Of a stretch of DNA of 64,000 bases, positions 1-12,900 are shown in pieces (the stretch's first letter is position 1; each line of letters begins with the position of its first letter). Location: contig WNNJ02002011.1 in assembly GCA_012934845.2 (NCBI GenBank), positions 186,001 to 250,000 of the forward strand, read 5' to 3'. Below the pieces are notes generated by a model. It saw nothing but the letters and a program-made list of their open reading frames with translations. It searched no databases and was not told the origin of the DNA. Origin of the DNA: Pomphorhynchus laevis. Taxonomy: Eukaryota; Acanthocephala; Palaeacanthocephala; Echinorhynchida; Pomphorhynchidae. A program made the position numbers and the translations under genes.

Positions 1-1353
1 AGTTTCTTTAGATCGCTTCAAGAAACAGCACGATCAATTCAATCGCTGATAGCCCATTTGACGACAAATACACCCTCGACAATAGCCTCTTTCTCGGTTG
101 CCATGTCTTCCTAGAAGATAGCTAAATCAAATATTTCTAATACTTATTCTAAAAGAAAATCCACATCCTCCTCCAAGAAAAATATGCCTTCTTCCAAGAC
201 GATGCCTCCGTTTAAGATATCCAAACAGCAAACAAACCTGTAGAGACTGGCGGACGCGCCTAACATAAGAAATGAAGATATCGCCCGTGGGCAAGTATCT
301 CAATCTTGTCCAGCTGGGTGTAAGAAGGGAAACTTTATCACCTCCGGTTACGACTAGGAGGCATCCCACTCCTGCTAACTTAACACAATGTAAAGTAATC
401 GAGAGCATTGATTACTGAATATCCTTCAGTGGAATTCGGGAGGTGCTTCCGCCCTTAGCTTTCTATTTGGTCGAGATGCAGATGTTATCGTCCTTCAGGA
501 TACGTGGTCTATCCGCCTCTCCCTAAAAATTACTCGATTTATTCCTAAGCACATATACACCCACTATACTCCGCGAATAACCCCACCTCATTCCTCTTTA
601 TCTTGAGGTATTTTAACCCCAGTAAAGAGCTCCTTAAGTTCATCCATCTTACTAAACTATTCTTGTCCAGCCGTCTTGTTTAGCTATATTACTCTGTAAA
701 AACGTAAAACGCATTAGCATAGTCAATATCTATATCTGGCCAAGAGAAATTCCCAAGAACCGTTACCTCCTAGATCGTATACTGGGTAGTGGTTATGACA
801 TGCTACTTGGTGACTTTAACGACAGAACTGGTCGTTAGATTAATACAGCAATCCGCAGGAACATGAACGATTATCTCATTCACAAACCACCATCCCCACC
901 TTTCATTGCTCAGCAACTAATTCTCTCTTTGACATATTGCTGTTACATAAGATGTGGTTGTTAAAATCCATCTGTACTGATCAATCACGCCAAAAACAGA
1001 CCACCTCTCATGACCTAATTCGTTAGGTCATGAGAGTTGATTCTAATTCGTTAGGTCATGACCTAATTCGGCGGATAGAGGAAGATACGTTGCTTAGGAG
1101 AAGATATCACTTTGACCTCATCAGAGTGGCTTTCTTTCAGACAGCTATCCAACTCTTCCCCAGAATTGGCAATGAGAGCTTGACCGAATTTTATCCCTAC
1201 CTCTCATCGCTAGCTACCGTTATCCTTTCGACTACCTATAAAGGTCAATATGCAATCCCACTTCAACAAAACTCAAGATCCTAGCTAAAATGCTACACCT
1301 TCCCAACATCTCTATTTCCGCCAGACATGGCCTCTCGAATGAATACTGGATCA

Positions 1354-2020
1354 CTAGATATAGGTTCCAGCTGAGCAAGGATAGGGTGAGCATAGCTCGC
1401 CTTAACCCTTCTCAGTCTTCCTTTTGGAAAATATTCAAGGAGGAAAAGTTTGTCTGCTGGAAGGATAGAGCTTTGCGTTGGATTGGTAGTATAAGCCTTA
1501 ATAATGTTTTGAAGAAGTCACTATCCCTACATAATGATGAAGCCACTCAATCACCCCAACCAATCTCGCCTTCGGGTGACTTCAGGAGCATGGACTTATC
1601 TGTTACAAATGTCCTTAATTCCTGGAGACTACTTCCGGGCACCTCTAAATCCGTCGCTCCACTATCTTCTCGGGTACTAAAGCTAAAGCTCTAGATATAG
1701 GTTCCTGCTGAGCAGGGATAGGGCGAGCATAGCTCGCCTTAACCCTTCTCAGTCTTCGTTTTGAAAAAATATTCAAGGAGGAAAAGTTTGTCTGCTGGAA
1801 GGATAGAGCTTTGTGTTGGATTTGTAGCATGGACCTTGACAAAGTTTTGGAGGAGTCACTATCCCTATATAATTATGAAGCTACTCAATATCCCCAACCA
1901 ATCCCGCCTTGGTGTAACTTTAGGAGCAGGGACTTATCTGTCACATATACCCTAAAATCCTGGAGTGACTTCCAGGCACCTTCAAATCTCACGCGCAGCT
2001 CTCCACTTGGGTCTGTCAGC
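1354..2020 (+). repeat. 337-bp tandem duplication inside the LINE
   Basis: The stretch starting ctagatataggttcc at 1,354 recurs at 1,691, giving two adjacent copies with scattered point differences. Both carry the same segment between the endonuclease and RT domains. The copies have diverged, so the duplication happened some time ago. Confidence 0.85.
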
Positions 2021-2297
2021 TTTTGGCAGAGAGTAAGAGGAAGGAGGTCGCCATCACAATGCTACTAGCATCCTTGTCTGATGTTGCTGGCATTAATATC
2101 AGCTGTTGTGTTTTTATACCAAAAACGAAATCGATTTCACGTAATAAAGATCTGCGGCCTATCTTGATTCAAAACTCCCTCATATTCATTCACGAAAGGC
2201 GCTTGCGCGTAAAATCCGCGACCTCTAAGTAGGCGAAATTTAATCCCACCAGGTTTTCATGGGTACGTAAAAGATTGCTCGGTTCATACTCCAATAG

Positions 2298-2845
2298 GTG
2301 AAGTGCACAGGTTTGGTCAGAATAAAAGTCATCAGCTTGCTGTGGCTGTTTTTTTTAGACTTTTCTGCTGCATTCGACCGTATTTCCATTCCTTTTGTTA
2401 TCTCTTCTCTTAGGTTTCTTGGGTTGCCTGCGAGTATCGTTAACATGGTTAAAATATTGTTGTATACCAAGCGATTCTTTTATGAAAATGACCCTGAGTC
2501 CTACCTATTACATGTGTGCCTCAAGGCTCCACACTTTCTACAATCTTGTATCTTGCCGCCTCCATTGAACTACACAAAAAACTTGAACGCGATCAACATC
2601 TTTTGATATACGCTGATGATACCACAGCCCTGTTTTCTGGACGCAGGTGCAAAGATGTGGTTTCGGACATCAGCGGTTTCTTTTTAAGATTTAAAGATCA
2701 GTTATCTTCATCCGATCTTGTTTTAAAATCTAACAAATTGCAGGTGGTCGTCTTTCATAGCTCCCCTGCTACTAAAAAGAAGCTTAAGAGACTAGCACTC
2801 TCTGCACTTTCCTCCATTTTGCAGCCTCAACCACCCCATCCATAA
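2298..2845 (+). pseudogene. LINE reverse transcriptase core, broken
   Basis: Two overlapping open stretches in different frames (2,298-2,606 and 2,516-2,845) together show RT motifs A (DFSAAFDRI), B (PQGSTLS) and C (YADDTTALF). The change of frame between A and B, plus upstream stops, makes this a pseudogene. The motif spacing is normal for a non-LTR RT palm domain. It belongs to the LINE that fills the left end of the window. Confidence 0.8.
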
Positions 2846-3250
2846 GAGTCGAGTAAAATATGCGGGGTTTACTGTTACGGTGAATTGCTCGTCGAAAGCT
2901 GACCTGGATAGACTCAAACGTATCCTGAAGAAAGCTAAATAAGCCCTGAAACGGGATCAGCATCTGTTATTGAATGAGAAAGTTCAAGTGCGTCTCTGGG
3001 TACTTGAGCTATCTCGGGATTAGTCTTCTTTTCAAGAGGACGTCCCCCAGATCAAAGACTAAGGTTTCTCAAGCTTCTCATCTCGATACTACCGAGCATA
3101 GTCCGCCTTGATTGGATTCTTCGGAAGGGGGGGGGTAAATACACTGGGTGGTTCAGTCGGAGAGCGTCGTGTTGGATCGGCTGGAGGGCTCAGATCCCTG
3201 TTGACCTGACCCCGTGACATTGTGTAGAATCTACTATCAACTAGGCTGAC

Positions 3251-3922
3251 TTTCTTTGTTCTTTTCTTTGTTTTATTTTTAAAAACTTTTTTATTGGTTA
3301 TATAGTTATTTAACAAAATCTTTATTATTATTTTCCAAGATGCATTCAAAGCATTTTCCCATGTTACATCAGTGCGTTAGAATAAGATATATATTATTTT
3401 TAAATTCGTTTTTTTGGTACACCCAGGAAAATACATTTATGTATCTCTTTTACGAAACTGTGTATCGGTTTGCTATTTAGATAACATTATATGACAGTTC
3501 AGTTCTCATAGATTAGGGCTAAATCAACAGTGCAAACAACCCTCCATAAAACGTTCGCAGATATGGCAGCATTCTTCAACTAATGAAGTGCACACGCTCC
3601 GAAAAGAAGTTGAATATACTTAACGAGTACATCATATGTGAAAAAATATGCTCCAGGAATGATTAATAAGATAAGCACATGATCAAAAAGGAAATCGTTA
3701 ACATGCATTAAATGCCGAAATTAATAGAGAGACATTTTTGAAGTGGAAAATATGTCTAGGAATAAATTGTTAGAGAAAAACACATATTCCATTAGCTCAC
3801 AATCTAATTCGATATCTTGCAAGTTTGACTAAAAATAAAACACGATATAAAGAAATCAAGTGCTTATACGTTCAAACTACCAAAAGCCTAGAAGAATCTA
3901 GTATTTCATTACAATCTTTAGA
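3251..3922. other. Spacer between LINE and satellite, nothing recognised
   Basis: AT-rich sequence with no coding signal, repeat or RNA gene that I can recognise. It ends where the first satellite unit starts near 3,923. Confidence 0.5.
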
Positions 3923-6900
3923 TGTATTGGATGCCTAGCCTGTAAGGCGGGGACCCACAAATCGAAAGAACCTAGGTTCCAATCTGAAAGTGCATATAGG
4001 ATTCAAAAGGAAACTACAGCGGTACACATCCTTTATCCGAAACAATACCAATACATCAGGCTAAAATCTGGTATGTTGTGAGTTATGGTCTATGAAGTTG
4101 GAAGTAATAAAGGAATGATACCGTAGCTGGTTTCTGTGCGAAAACAGTAGATAAATAAAATATGTAAATGAAAACTGATTAATAAAAATTATCAATAAAT
4201 ACATAAGGCGTGAACCCACAAATCGAAATAACTTAGGTTCGAATCTGAAAGTGCTATAGGATTCAAAAGGAAACTACAGCGGTGCACATCCTTTATCCGA
4301 AACAATACCAATACTTCAGGATAAAATCTGGTATGTTGTGAGTCAATGTGAATGGAGTTAGAAGTGATAAGCGAATGATACCGTAGCTGGTTTCTGTGCG
4401 AAAACAGCAGATAAATAAAATATGTGAAATGAAAACTGATTAATAATAATTATCAATAAATACATAAGTCGTGAACCCACAAATCGAAAGAACGTAGGTT
4501 CGAATCTGAAAGTGCATATAGGATTCAAAAGGAAACTACAGCGGTACACATCCTTTATCCGAAACAATACCAATACATCTCGCTAAAATCTGGTATGTTG
4601 TGAGTTATGGTCCATGAAGTTAGAAGTAATAAAGGAATGATACCGTAGCTGGTTTCTGTGCGAAAACAGTAGATAAATAAAATATGTGAAATGAAAACTG
4701 ATTAATAATAATTATCAATAAATACCTAAGGCGCGGACCCACAAATCGAAATAACCTAGGTTCGAATCTGAATGTGCATATAGGATTCAAAAGGAAACTA
4801 CAGCGGTACAAATCCATTATCCGAGGCAATACAAATACATCAGGCTAAAATCTGGTATGTTGTGAGTCAATGTGTATGGAGTTAGAAGTGATAAACGAAT
4901 GATACCGTTGCTTGTTTCTGTGCGAAAACAGCAGATAAATAAAATATGTAAAATGAAAACTGATTAATAATAATTATCAATAAATACATAAGTCGTGAAC
5001 CCACAAATCGAAAGAACGTAGGTTCGAATATGAAAGTGCATATAGGATTCAAAAGAACACTACAGCGGTACACATTCTTTATCCGAAACAATACAAAAAC
5101 ATCAGGCTAAAATCTGGTATGTTGTGAGTTATGGTCTATGAAGTTGGAAGTAATAAAAAAATGATACCGTAGCTGGTTTCTATGCGAAAACAGTAGATAA
5201 ATAAAATATGTGAAATGAAAACTGATTTATAATAATTATCAATAAATACATAAGGCGCGGACCACAAATCGAAATAACCTAGGTTCGAATCTGAATGTGC
5301 ATATAGGCTTCAAAAGGAAACTACAGCGGTACACATCCTTTATCCGAAACAATACAAATACATCAGGCTAAAATCTGGTATGCTGTTAGTCAATGTGAAT
5401 GTAGTTAGAAGTGATAAAGGAATGATACAGTTGCTGGTTTCTGTGCGAAAACAGCAGATAAATAAAATATGTGAAATGAAAACTGATTGATAATAATTAT
5501 CAATAAATACATAAGTCGTGAACCCACAAATCGAAAGAACGTAGGTTCGAATATGAAAATGCATATAGGATTCAAAAGGAAACTACAGCGGTACACATCC
5601 TTTATCCGAAACAATACCAATACATCAGGCTAAAATCTGGTATGTTGTGAGTTATGGTCTATGAAGTTGGAAGTAATAAAGGAATGATACCGTAGCTGGT
5701 TTCTGTGCGAAAACAGTAGATAAATAAAATATGTGAAATGAAAACTGATTTATAATAATTATCAATAAATACATAAGGCGCGGACACACAAATCGAAACA
5801 ACCTAGGTTCGAATCTGAATGTGCATATAGGATTCAAAAGGAAACTACAGCGGTACACATCCTTTATCCCACACAATACAAATACATCAGGCTAAAATCT
5901 GGTATGTTGTGAGTCAAGGTGTATGGAGTCGGAAGTGATAAAGGAATGATACCGTAGCTGGTTTCTGTGCGAAAACAGTAGATAAATAAAATATGTGAAA
6001 TGAAAACTGATTAATAAAAATTATCAATAAATACATAAGGCGTGGACCTACAAATCGAAATAACCTAGGTTCGAATCTGAAAGTGCATATAGGATTCAAA
6101 AGGAAACTACAGCGTTACACATCCTTTATCCGAGGCAATACAAATACATCAAGCTAAAATCTGGTATGTTGTGAGTCAAGGTGTATGGAGTTGGAAGTGA
6201 TAAATGAATGATACCGTAGCTGGTTTCTGTGCGAAAACAGTAGATAAATAAAATATGTGAAATGAAAACTGATTAATAATAATTATCAATAAATACATAA
6301 GTCGTCGATCCCTAAATCGAAAGTATCTAGGTTCGAATCTGAAAGTGCATATAGGATTCAAAAGGAAACTACAGCGGTACACATCCTTTAGCCGAAACAA
6401 TACAAAAACATCAGGCTAAAATCTGGTATGCTGTGAGTCAATGTGAATGGAGTTAGAAGTAATAAAGGAATGATACCGTAGCTGGTTTCTGTGCGAAGAC
6501 AATAGATAAATAAAATATGTGAATGAAAACTGATTAATAATAATTATCAATAAATACATAAGGCGTGGACCCACAAATCGACAGAACCTAGGTTCGAATC
6601 TGAAAGTGCATAAATGATTCAAAAGAAAACTACAGCGGTACACATCCTTTATCCGAAACAATACCAATACATCAGTCTAAAATCTGGTTTATTGTGAGTT
6701 ATGGTCTATGAAGTTGGAAGTGATAAAGGAATAAAACCGTAGCTGGTTTCTGTGCGAAAACAGTAGATAAATAAAATATGTGAAATGAAAACTGATTAAT
6801 AATAATTATCAATAAATACAACAGGCGTGGACCCACAAATCGAAAGAAGCTAGGTTCGAATCTGAAAGTGCATATAGGATTCAAAAGGAAACAACAGGGG

Positions 6901-9610
6901 TACACATTCTTTTTCCGAAACAATACCAATACATCTGGCGATAATCTGGTATGCTGTTAGTCAATGTGAATGTAGTTAGAAGTGATAAAGGAATGATACC
7001 GTAGCTGGTTTCTGTGCGAAAACAGTAGTTAAATAAAATATGTGAAATGAAAACTGATTAATAATAATTATCAATAAATACATAAGGCGTGGACCCACAA
7101 ATCGAAAGAACCTAGGTTCGAATCTGAAAGTGCATATAGGATTCAAAAGGAAACTACAGCGGTACACATCCTTTATCCGAAACAATACCAATACATCAGG
7201 CTAAAATCTGGTATGTTGTGAGTTATGGTCTATGAAGTTGGAAGTAATAAAGGAATGATACCGTAGCTGGTTTCTGTGCGAAAACAGTAGATAAATAAAA
7301 TATGTGAAATGAAAACTGATTAATAATAATTATCAATAAATACATAAGGCGTGGATCCACAAATCGAAATAACCTTGGTTCGAATCTGAAAGTGCATATA
7401 GGATTCAAAAGGAAACTACAGCGGTACACATCCTTTATCCGAAACAATACAAATACATCAGGCTAAAATCTGGTATGTTGTGAGTCAAGGTGTATGGAGT
7501 TGGAAGTGGTAAAGGAATGATACCGTAGCTGGTGTTTGTGCGATAACAGTAGATAAATAAAATATGTGAAATGAAAACTGATTAATAATAATTATCAATA
7601 AATACATAAGGCGTGGACCCACAAATCGAAATAACCTAGGTTCGAATCTGAAAGTGCATATAGGATTCAAAAGGAAACTACAGTGGTACACATCCTTTAT
7701 CCGAGACAATACAAATACATCAGGCTAAAATCTGGTATATTGTGAGTCAATGTGTATGGAGTTTGAAGTTATTAAAGAATGATACCGTAGCTGGTTTCTG
7801 TGCGAAAATAGTAGATAAATAAAATATGTGAAATGAAAACTGATTAATAATAATTATCAATAAATACATAAGGCGTGGACCAACAAATCGAAAGAACCTT
7901 GGTTCGAATCTGAAAGTGCATATAGGATTCAAAAGGAAACTACAGCGGTACACATCCTTTAGCCGAAACAATACAAAAACATCAGGCTAAAATCTGTTAT
8001 GCTGTGAGTCAATGTGAATAGAGTTAGAAGTGATTAAGGAATGATACCGTAGATATTTTCTGTGCGAAAACAATAGATAAATAAAATATGTGAAATGAAA
8101 ACTGATTAATAATAATTATCAATAAATACATAAGGCGTGGACCCACAAATCGAAATAACCTAGGTTCGAATCTGAAAGTGCATATAGGATTCAAAAGGAA
8201 ACTACAGCGGTACACATCCTTTATCCGAAACAATACCAATACATCAGGCTAATAATCTGGTATGCTGTGAGTTATGGTCTATGAAGTTAGAAGTGATAGA
8301 GGAATGATACCGTAGCTGGTTTCTGTGCGAAAACAGTAGATAAATAAAATATGTGAAATTAAAACTGATTAATAATAATTATCAATATATACATAAGGCG
8401 TGGACCCAGAAATCGAAAGAAGCTAGGTTCGAATCTGAAAGTGCAAATAGGATTCAAAAGGAAACTACAGCGGTACACATCCTTTATCCGAGTCAATACA
8501 AATACTTCAGGCTAGAATCTGGTATGTGGGGAGCCAAGGTGTATGGAGTTGGAAGTGATAAAGGAATGATACCGTAGCTGGTTTCTGTGCGAAAACAGTA
8601 GATAAATAAAATGTGTGAAATAAAAACTGATTAATAATAATTATCAATAAATACATAAGTCGTGGACCCACAAATCGAAATAACCTAGGTTCGAATCTGA
8701 AAGTGCATATAGGATTCAAAAGGAAACTACAGCGGTACACATCCTTTAGCCGACACAATACAAATACTTCAGGCTAAAATCTGGTATGTTGTGAGTTATG
8801 GTCTATGAAGTTGGAAGTGATAAAGGAATGATACCGTAGCTGGTTTCTGTGCGAAAACAGTAGATAAATAAAATATGTGAAATGAAAACTGATTAATAAT
8901 AATTATCAATAAATACATAAGGCGTGGACCCACAAATCGAAATAACCTAGGTTCGAATCTGAAAGTGCATATAGGATTCAAAAGGAAACTACAGCGGTAC
9001 ACATCCTTTATCCGAAACAATACCAATACATCAGTCTAAAATCTGGTATGTTGTGAGTCAATGTGTATGAAGTTGGAAGTAATAAAGGAATGATACCTTA
9101 GCTGGTTTCTGTGCGAAAATAATAGATAAATTAAATATCTGAAATGAAAACTGATTAATAATAATTATCAATAAATACATAAGGCGCGGACCCACAAATC
9201 GAAATAACCTTGGTTCGAATCTGAAAGTGCATATAGGATTCAAAAGGAAACTACAGCGGTACACATCCTTTATCCGAGACAATACAAATACTTCAGACTA
9301 AAATCTGGTATGCTGTGAGTCACTGTGAATTGAGTTAGAAGTGATAAAGGAATGATACCGTAGCTGGTTTCTGTGTGAAAACAATAGATAAATAAAATAT
9401 GTGAAATGAAAACTAATTAATAATAATTATCAATAAATACATAAGGCGTGGACCCACAAATCGAAATAACCTAGGTTCGAATCTGAAAGTGCATATAGGA
9501 TTCAAAAGGAAACTACAGCTGTACACATCCTTTATCCGACACTATACAAATACATCAGGCTAAAATCTGGTATGCTGTGAGTCAATGTGAATGGAGTTGG
9601 AAATAATGAA
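3923..9610 (+). repeat. 262-bp satellite array, about 22 units
   Basis: A head-to-tail array with a period of about 262 bp: the landmark ataccgtagctgg recurs from 4,121 to 9,355 in 21 places, averaging 261.7 bp apart, and a last partial unit ends near 9,610. Each unit contains cctaggttcgaatctgaa, matching the RNA polymerase III B-box consensus. Units fall into two classes by the segment before the landmark: class A has gagttatggtctatgaag, class B has gagtcaatgtgaatggag. The order of classes shows a six-unit higher-order repeat. Almost every unit leaves an open frame of 69-76 codons on the minus strand; I regard this as a by-product of recent amplification. The array ends about 130 bp from the 3' end of the DD3-3 gene. 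Confidence 0.95.
3928..3992 (+). repeat. tRNA-like head at the left edge of the satellite
   Basis: The first unit begins with ggatgcctagcctgtaaggc, which resembles a tRNA 5' part with an A-box-like stretch (tagcctgtaagg). About 35 bp on comes the B-box-like aggttccaatctg. Internal units keep only aaggcgtggaccc and the B box. This suggests that the array grew from a tRNA-derived SINE whose 5' head survives only at the edge. No full cloverleaf can be folded, so it is not a tRNA gene. Confidence 0.5.
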
Positions 9611-9701
9611 CAAATAATACAGATTTTTAGTCTACCCTATTTGAAGATTACTGTTCTGTTTAACTTTAAGGAAGTAAATTATTTAAAAATTAAAATTATT
9701 T

Positions 9702-9707
9702 TTTATT
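9702..9707 (-). promoter_or_regulatory. Candidate polyadenylation signal of the DD3-3 gene
   Basis: The minus strand reads AATAAA about 30 bases beyond the TAA stop of the DD3-3 gene. In such AT-rich DNA the hexamer is common, so position is the only support. The satellite begins about 90 bp further downstream. Confidence 0.4.
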
Positions 9708-9736
9708 TTTTAGAAATAGAATTCGGTAACAAAATG

Positions 9737-9926
9737 TTAATTATTAATAATTATAGTTAATTTCTGATCAACGAAACCAATTCGATTATTACAGGTGCAC
9801 AAAAAGTGATAAATTGAGTCTGTGAGTGTACTTTCTTTTATCTTTAAAACAATTCCTCTAAATATAGCATGGGATTCTCCCAAATTCGAACTAAGTACCG
9901 GCTTTCGGTAGTAATCATCTTTAAAC
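9737..9926 (-). CDS. DD3-3 exon 12 (C-terminus and stop)
   Basis: The acceptor is ttttag before GTTTAAAG. The first base completes an ATG (Met) codon with exon 11, so phase 2 is met exactly. It encodes [11 protein letters not shown], then GIVLKIKES, then [19 protein letters not shown], and ends with TAA at 9,737. The segment corresponds to the conserved DD3-3 C-terminus (family pattern YHYMCTRNNNF). Confidence 0.85.
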
Positions 9927-12900
9927 CTAAAATAAAGAACGATAAAAACATGAAGCATCTCAAGACCTTTTAAAATTAGTTGTAATTTATTTAAATAATG
10001 CTCAATAAGGGCTTAATTATATCTAGCCATACTGAGTTAGCACCTCAAACTCATAATCTGTGATGATAATCTTGCCTCGTTATATTAGTGGAGTTTAGAA
10101 ACTTACTTCATATTTCGACTAAATGCTTTATTTTAAATTGATTGAAATTTTTAAAAGCGTGGATATCAATCATCTCTGATTGAATATATATATAATGCTA
10201 TCTTAACAATAACCCTATTTATAACACGAACTGAGCACGAACATAACTAATAACTCCTTGGTATTTATAACACGAACTGCAATCCGTTGTCATTTTAAGA
10301 TGCTTTAATATTTAATCTAATTTAATTAAATTAATAATACCGGAAAAAGTCAATGTTTGTTATTTATTTAATTTCAGCAAACGTTTCGAGCTTATGATCT
10401 TCTTCAGTGAAGAAGAAAAGCATAAGCTCAAAACGTTTGCTGAAATCAAATAAATAATAAACGTTGATTTTTTCCGGTCATTCTACAAGAATGACAAAAA
10501 TGGACGAAGATTGGATACTACCTTTATAGACAATTACTTTAGTCATTTTGTTATTTATTTAATTTCAGCAAACGTTTCAAGCTTATGATCTTCTTCAGTG
10601 AAGAAGAAAAGATCAAGATCTTCTTGAAAAGATCTTCTTCAGTGAACAAGGATCCCAAGCTGTGGTTGAAGTCACCCTATTGATAACACGAACTGAACAC
10701 AACATAACTAATAACCCCTGGGTCTTTATAACACGAACTGCAATCCGGGTTCTGTGAAGAAGACCACGGATTTATGCTTTTCTGTGAAGAAGAAAAGCAT
10801 AAGCTCGAAACGTTTGCTGAAATTAATTAAATAAATAAAAAACATTGCCTTTCCGGTTTAATTAATTTAATTCAATTACATATATCAATTATTATTCAAC
10901 GTTTCGCTTATCGCTAAGCTTCATTGTTTCGCCTTTTTCCTCGCGACGGCGCTTTTCGATGCGGGTTGAAGAGATTTGAGCGATTTCAGAAGGGGCGCGA
11001 TCGGGGAAAATTCGAGTGGTTGATGATGACATGAGTTTGAATCGTTGAGAGAGGACAGAAGACGCGTGAGAGCGATGCTTGAAAACAATTTTTAGGAGAG
11101 GGGGCTGGGAAGGATTATATTGAGAAGATTTGTTTAGACGAATTAATGCGACAGGAGAAATGTCCTTGAAAATGGATGGTTTATCCGCAAGAACAATAGA
11201 CGAGAGGACGGATCTGAAGGCGGAAACATCGTGGTCCAGACGTGCTTGTGGAGATAAGGAGTTAGAAGGCGTGATATTAGTGACAATGACGCAACGATCG
11301 CGAGAAGCAAAGCGCTTTCGTAAAGGAGGACGACTGACGTGAGTAGGTGATATCACGATAGAAGAGCTGGCAGTTGATGATTTGGAGGGATTTGGTTTGA
11401 CAACGGGAGACATAGAGGATAATGATAATAAAGAGGGTGGCAAGCGATGTGAGGAAAGATTATGAGTGGAAGGATAGTGGAGGTTGGTGGAGGTGATTTT
11501 GATTGATGGATGCAAGTTATTGAGAAACGAGATGGGAAGGACGGGACGTGGGGTGTCGGGGAAGTGAAGATGACATGGAATGGGAAGTGTATATGGTGGC
11601 AGGGTCGGTGGGTGGAGAAAGTACATTAGAAACGACGGAGGTAGTTTGAGTTGACGTGTTGGATGTTGATATGTGCTTATTGGAAAGGTTGCAGATTAGT
11701 TTGTTGGCACAAAAACCACATACGAAGTCTTCTTTAGCCTTATTCTTGTCGCAGGTGATTGTTGTCCAGACGCTGCAGTCGTGTATCGAGCACTGTACTT
11801 GCAGTTGTCCATAGTTGGTGTCGGTCTTAGTTGTTTTCTTACGTCCTCGGTTGTCCATGGTTGTCGTCGACGGTTGTCGTCGACGGTTGTCGTCGACGGT
11901 TGTCGTCGATGGTTGCGGTTGTCGTCGATGGTTGTCGTCGATTGTTGTCGTCGACGGTTGTCAGGTTGTCATCGACGGTTGTCGTCGACGGTTGTCGTCG
12001 ATGGTTTTCGTCGACGGTTGTCGTCGACGGTTGTCGTCGACGGTTGTCGTCGACGGTTGTCGTTGTAAGATGTTTGTAACTTTTCTAATGTATTTACTTT
12101 AGATTGTATGTTATTTATTGTAAGTATTTAATAGGGGGTAAGAAGATAGTTATATGATAATCTACATTTAATTTGAGATTAATTCTACTCTCTAGATTCG
12201 TATTCTTGGGATAACCAAGAGGATATATTAAGTTCGAAAAAATAAGCATAATCCTATATTTAAATAGCTTAAGCGATCATCCACAGGAAAGGAAAAAAGT
12301 TAATTTTTTGGGTAATATGTTTGTAAGTAGTTTATTAAGCAGCCAAGAAAGTTTAATTATAACATATATATGTATATCTTTTTCCGAATATAAGATTAAT
12401 TAATTTTATTAACGCTTCTTTAATATCTACTAAATCTAGATTTGTATAAAGCGTACTAAAATCGTATGTATTTATATTTTGAAAATTTATTCATTTTGTC
12501 TGTTTTAAAAATTCTTTTGTAGAATTAATACTGAAATAGTGTTTAATAGCAGTATTAATTTCGATTACCTTACAATATTTTTTAAGGTGTGTTTTAATTG
12601 CTTTAAGTATTTTATTCATATAGACAGAAAGTGGTTTTAATGTACATTTAAACGCACTATAAACGAACCTAGGTTTTATTGGATTTTTATGTAATTTTGG
12701 ATTCCAATAAAATAAAAGTATAGTTTTATTATCGGATTCAACCTTTATACTATTTTTATCCATTATAGAATAGTGACTTGTAATAATTGTTTCTGAACTT
12801 AAATCACTACGTTCGAATGATGCATTTACATGATGCATCATTGAATGGTGGCTAATCACAATAGAGCCTTTTGCATATAAAGACGAAGTTATTACTAGCT

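Larger units (their letters stand above)
1..3250 (+). mobile_element. Decayed LINE (non-LTR retrotransposon), endonuclease and RT remnants
   Basis: The forward strand carries pieces of a LINE ORF2 in several frames. An apurinic-type endonuclease begins near 418 (ILQWNSGG), followed by VIVLQDTW near 470 and LLGDFNDRTG near 797. The reverse transcriptase follows at about 2,330-2,870: DFSAAFDRI (motif A), PQGSTLS (motif B) and YADDTTALF (motif C). After it comes a region reading FTVTVNCSSKADLDRLKRIL, then an untranslated tail with T-rich runs to about 3,250. Many stops and frame changes separate the parts, so it is inactive. An internal 337-bp tandem duplication lies between the endonuclease and the RT. 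A piece of the same family lies in reverse orientation at 40.1-40.6 kb. The left end may extend beyond the window; the clade (Jockey/CR1/R1-like) was not resolved. Confidence 0.8.

Noticed and set aside
3923-9610. CRISPR array or protein-coding multigene family
   Set aside because: Units are contiguous 262-bp repeats without spacers; the DNA is eukaryotic and the short ORFs have no motifs.
11781-12102. Three overlapping forward ORFs with arginine/valine-rich repeats
   Set aside because: They are translations of the 13-bp minisatellite; a period not divisible by three keeps every frame open.
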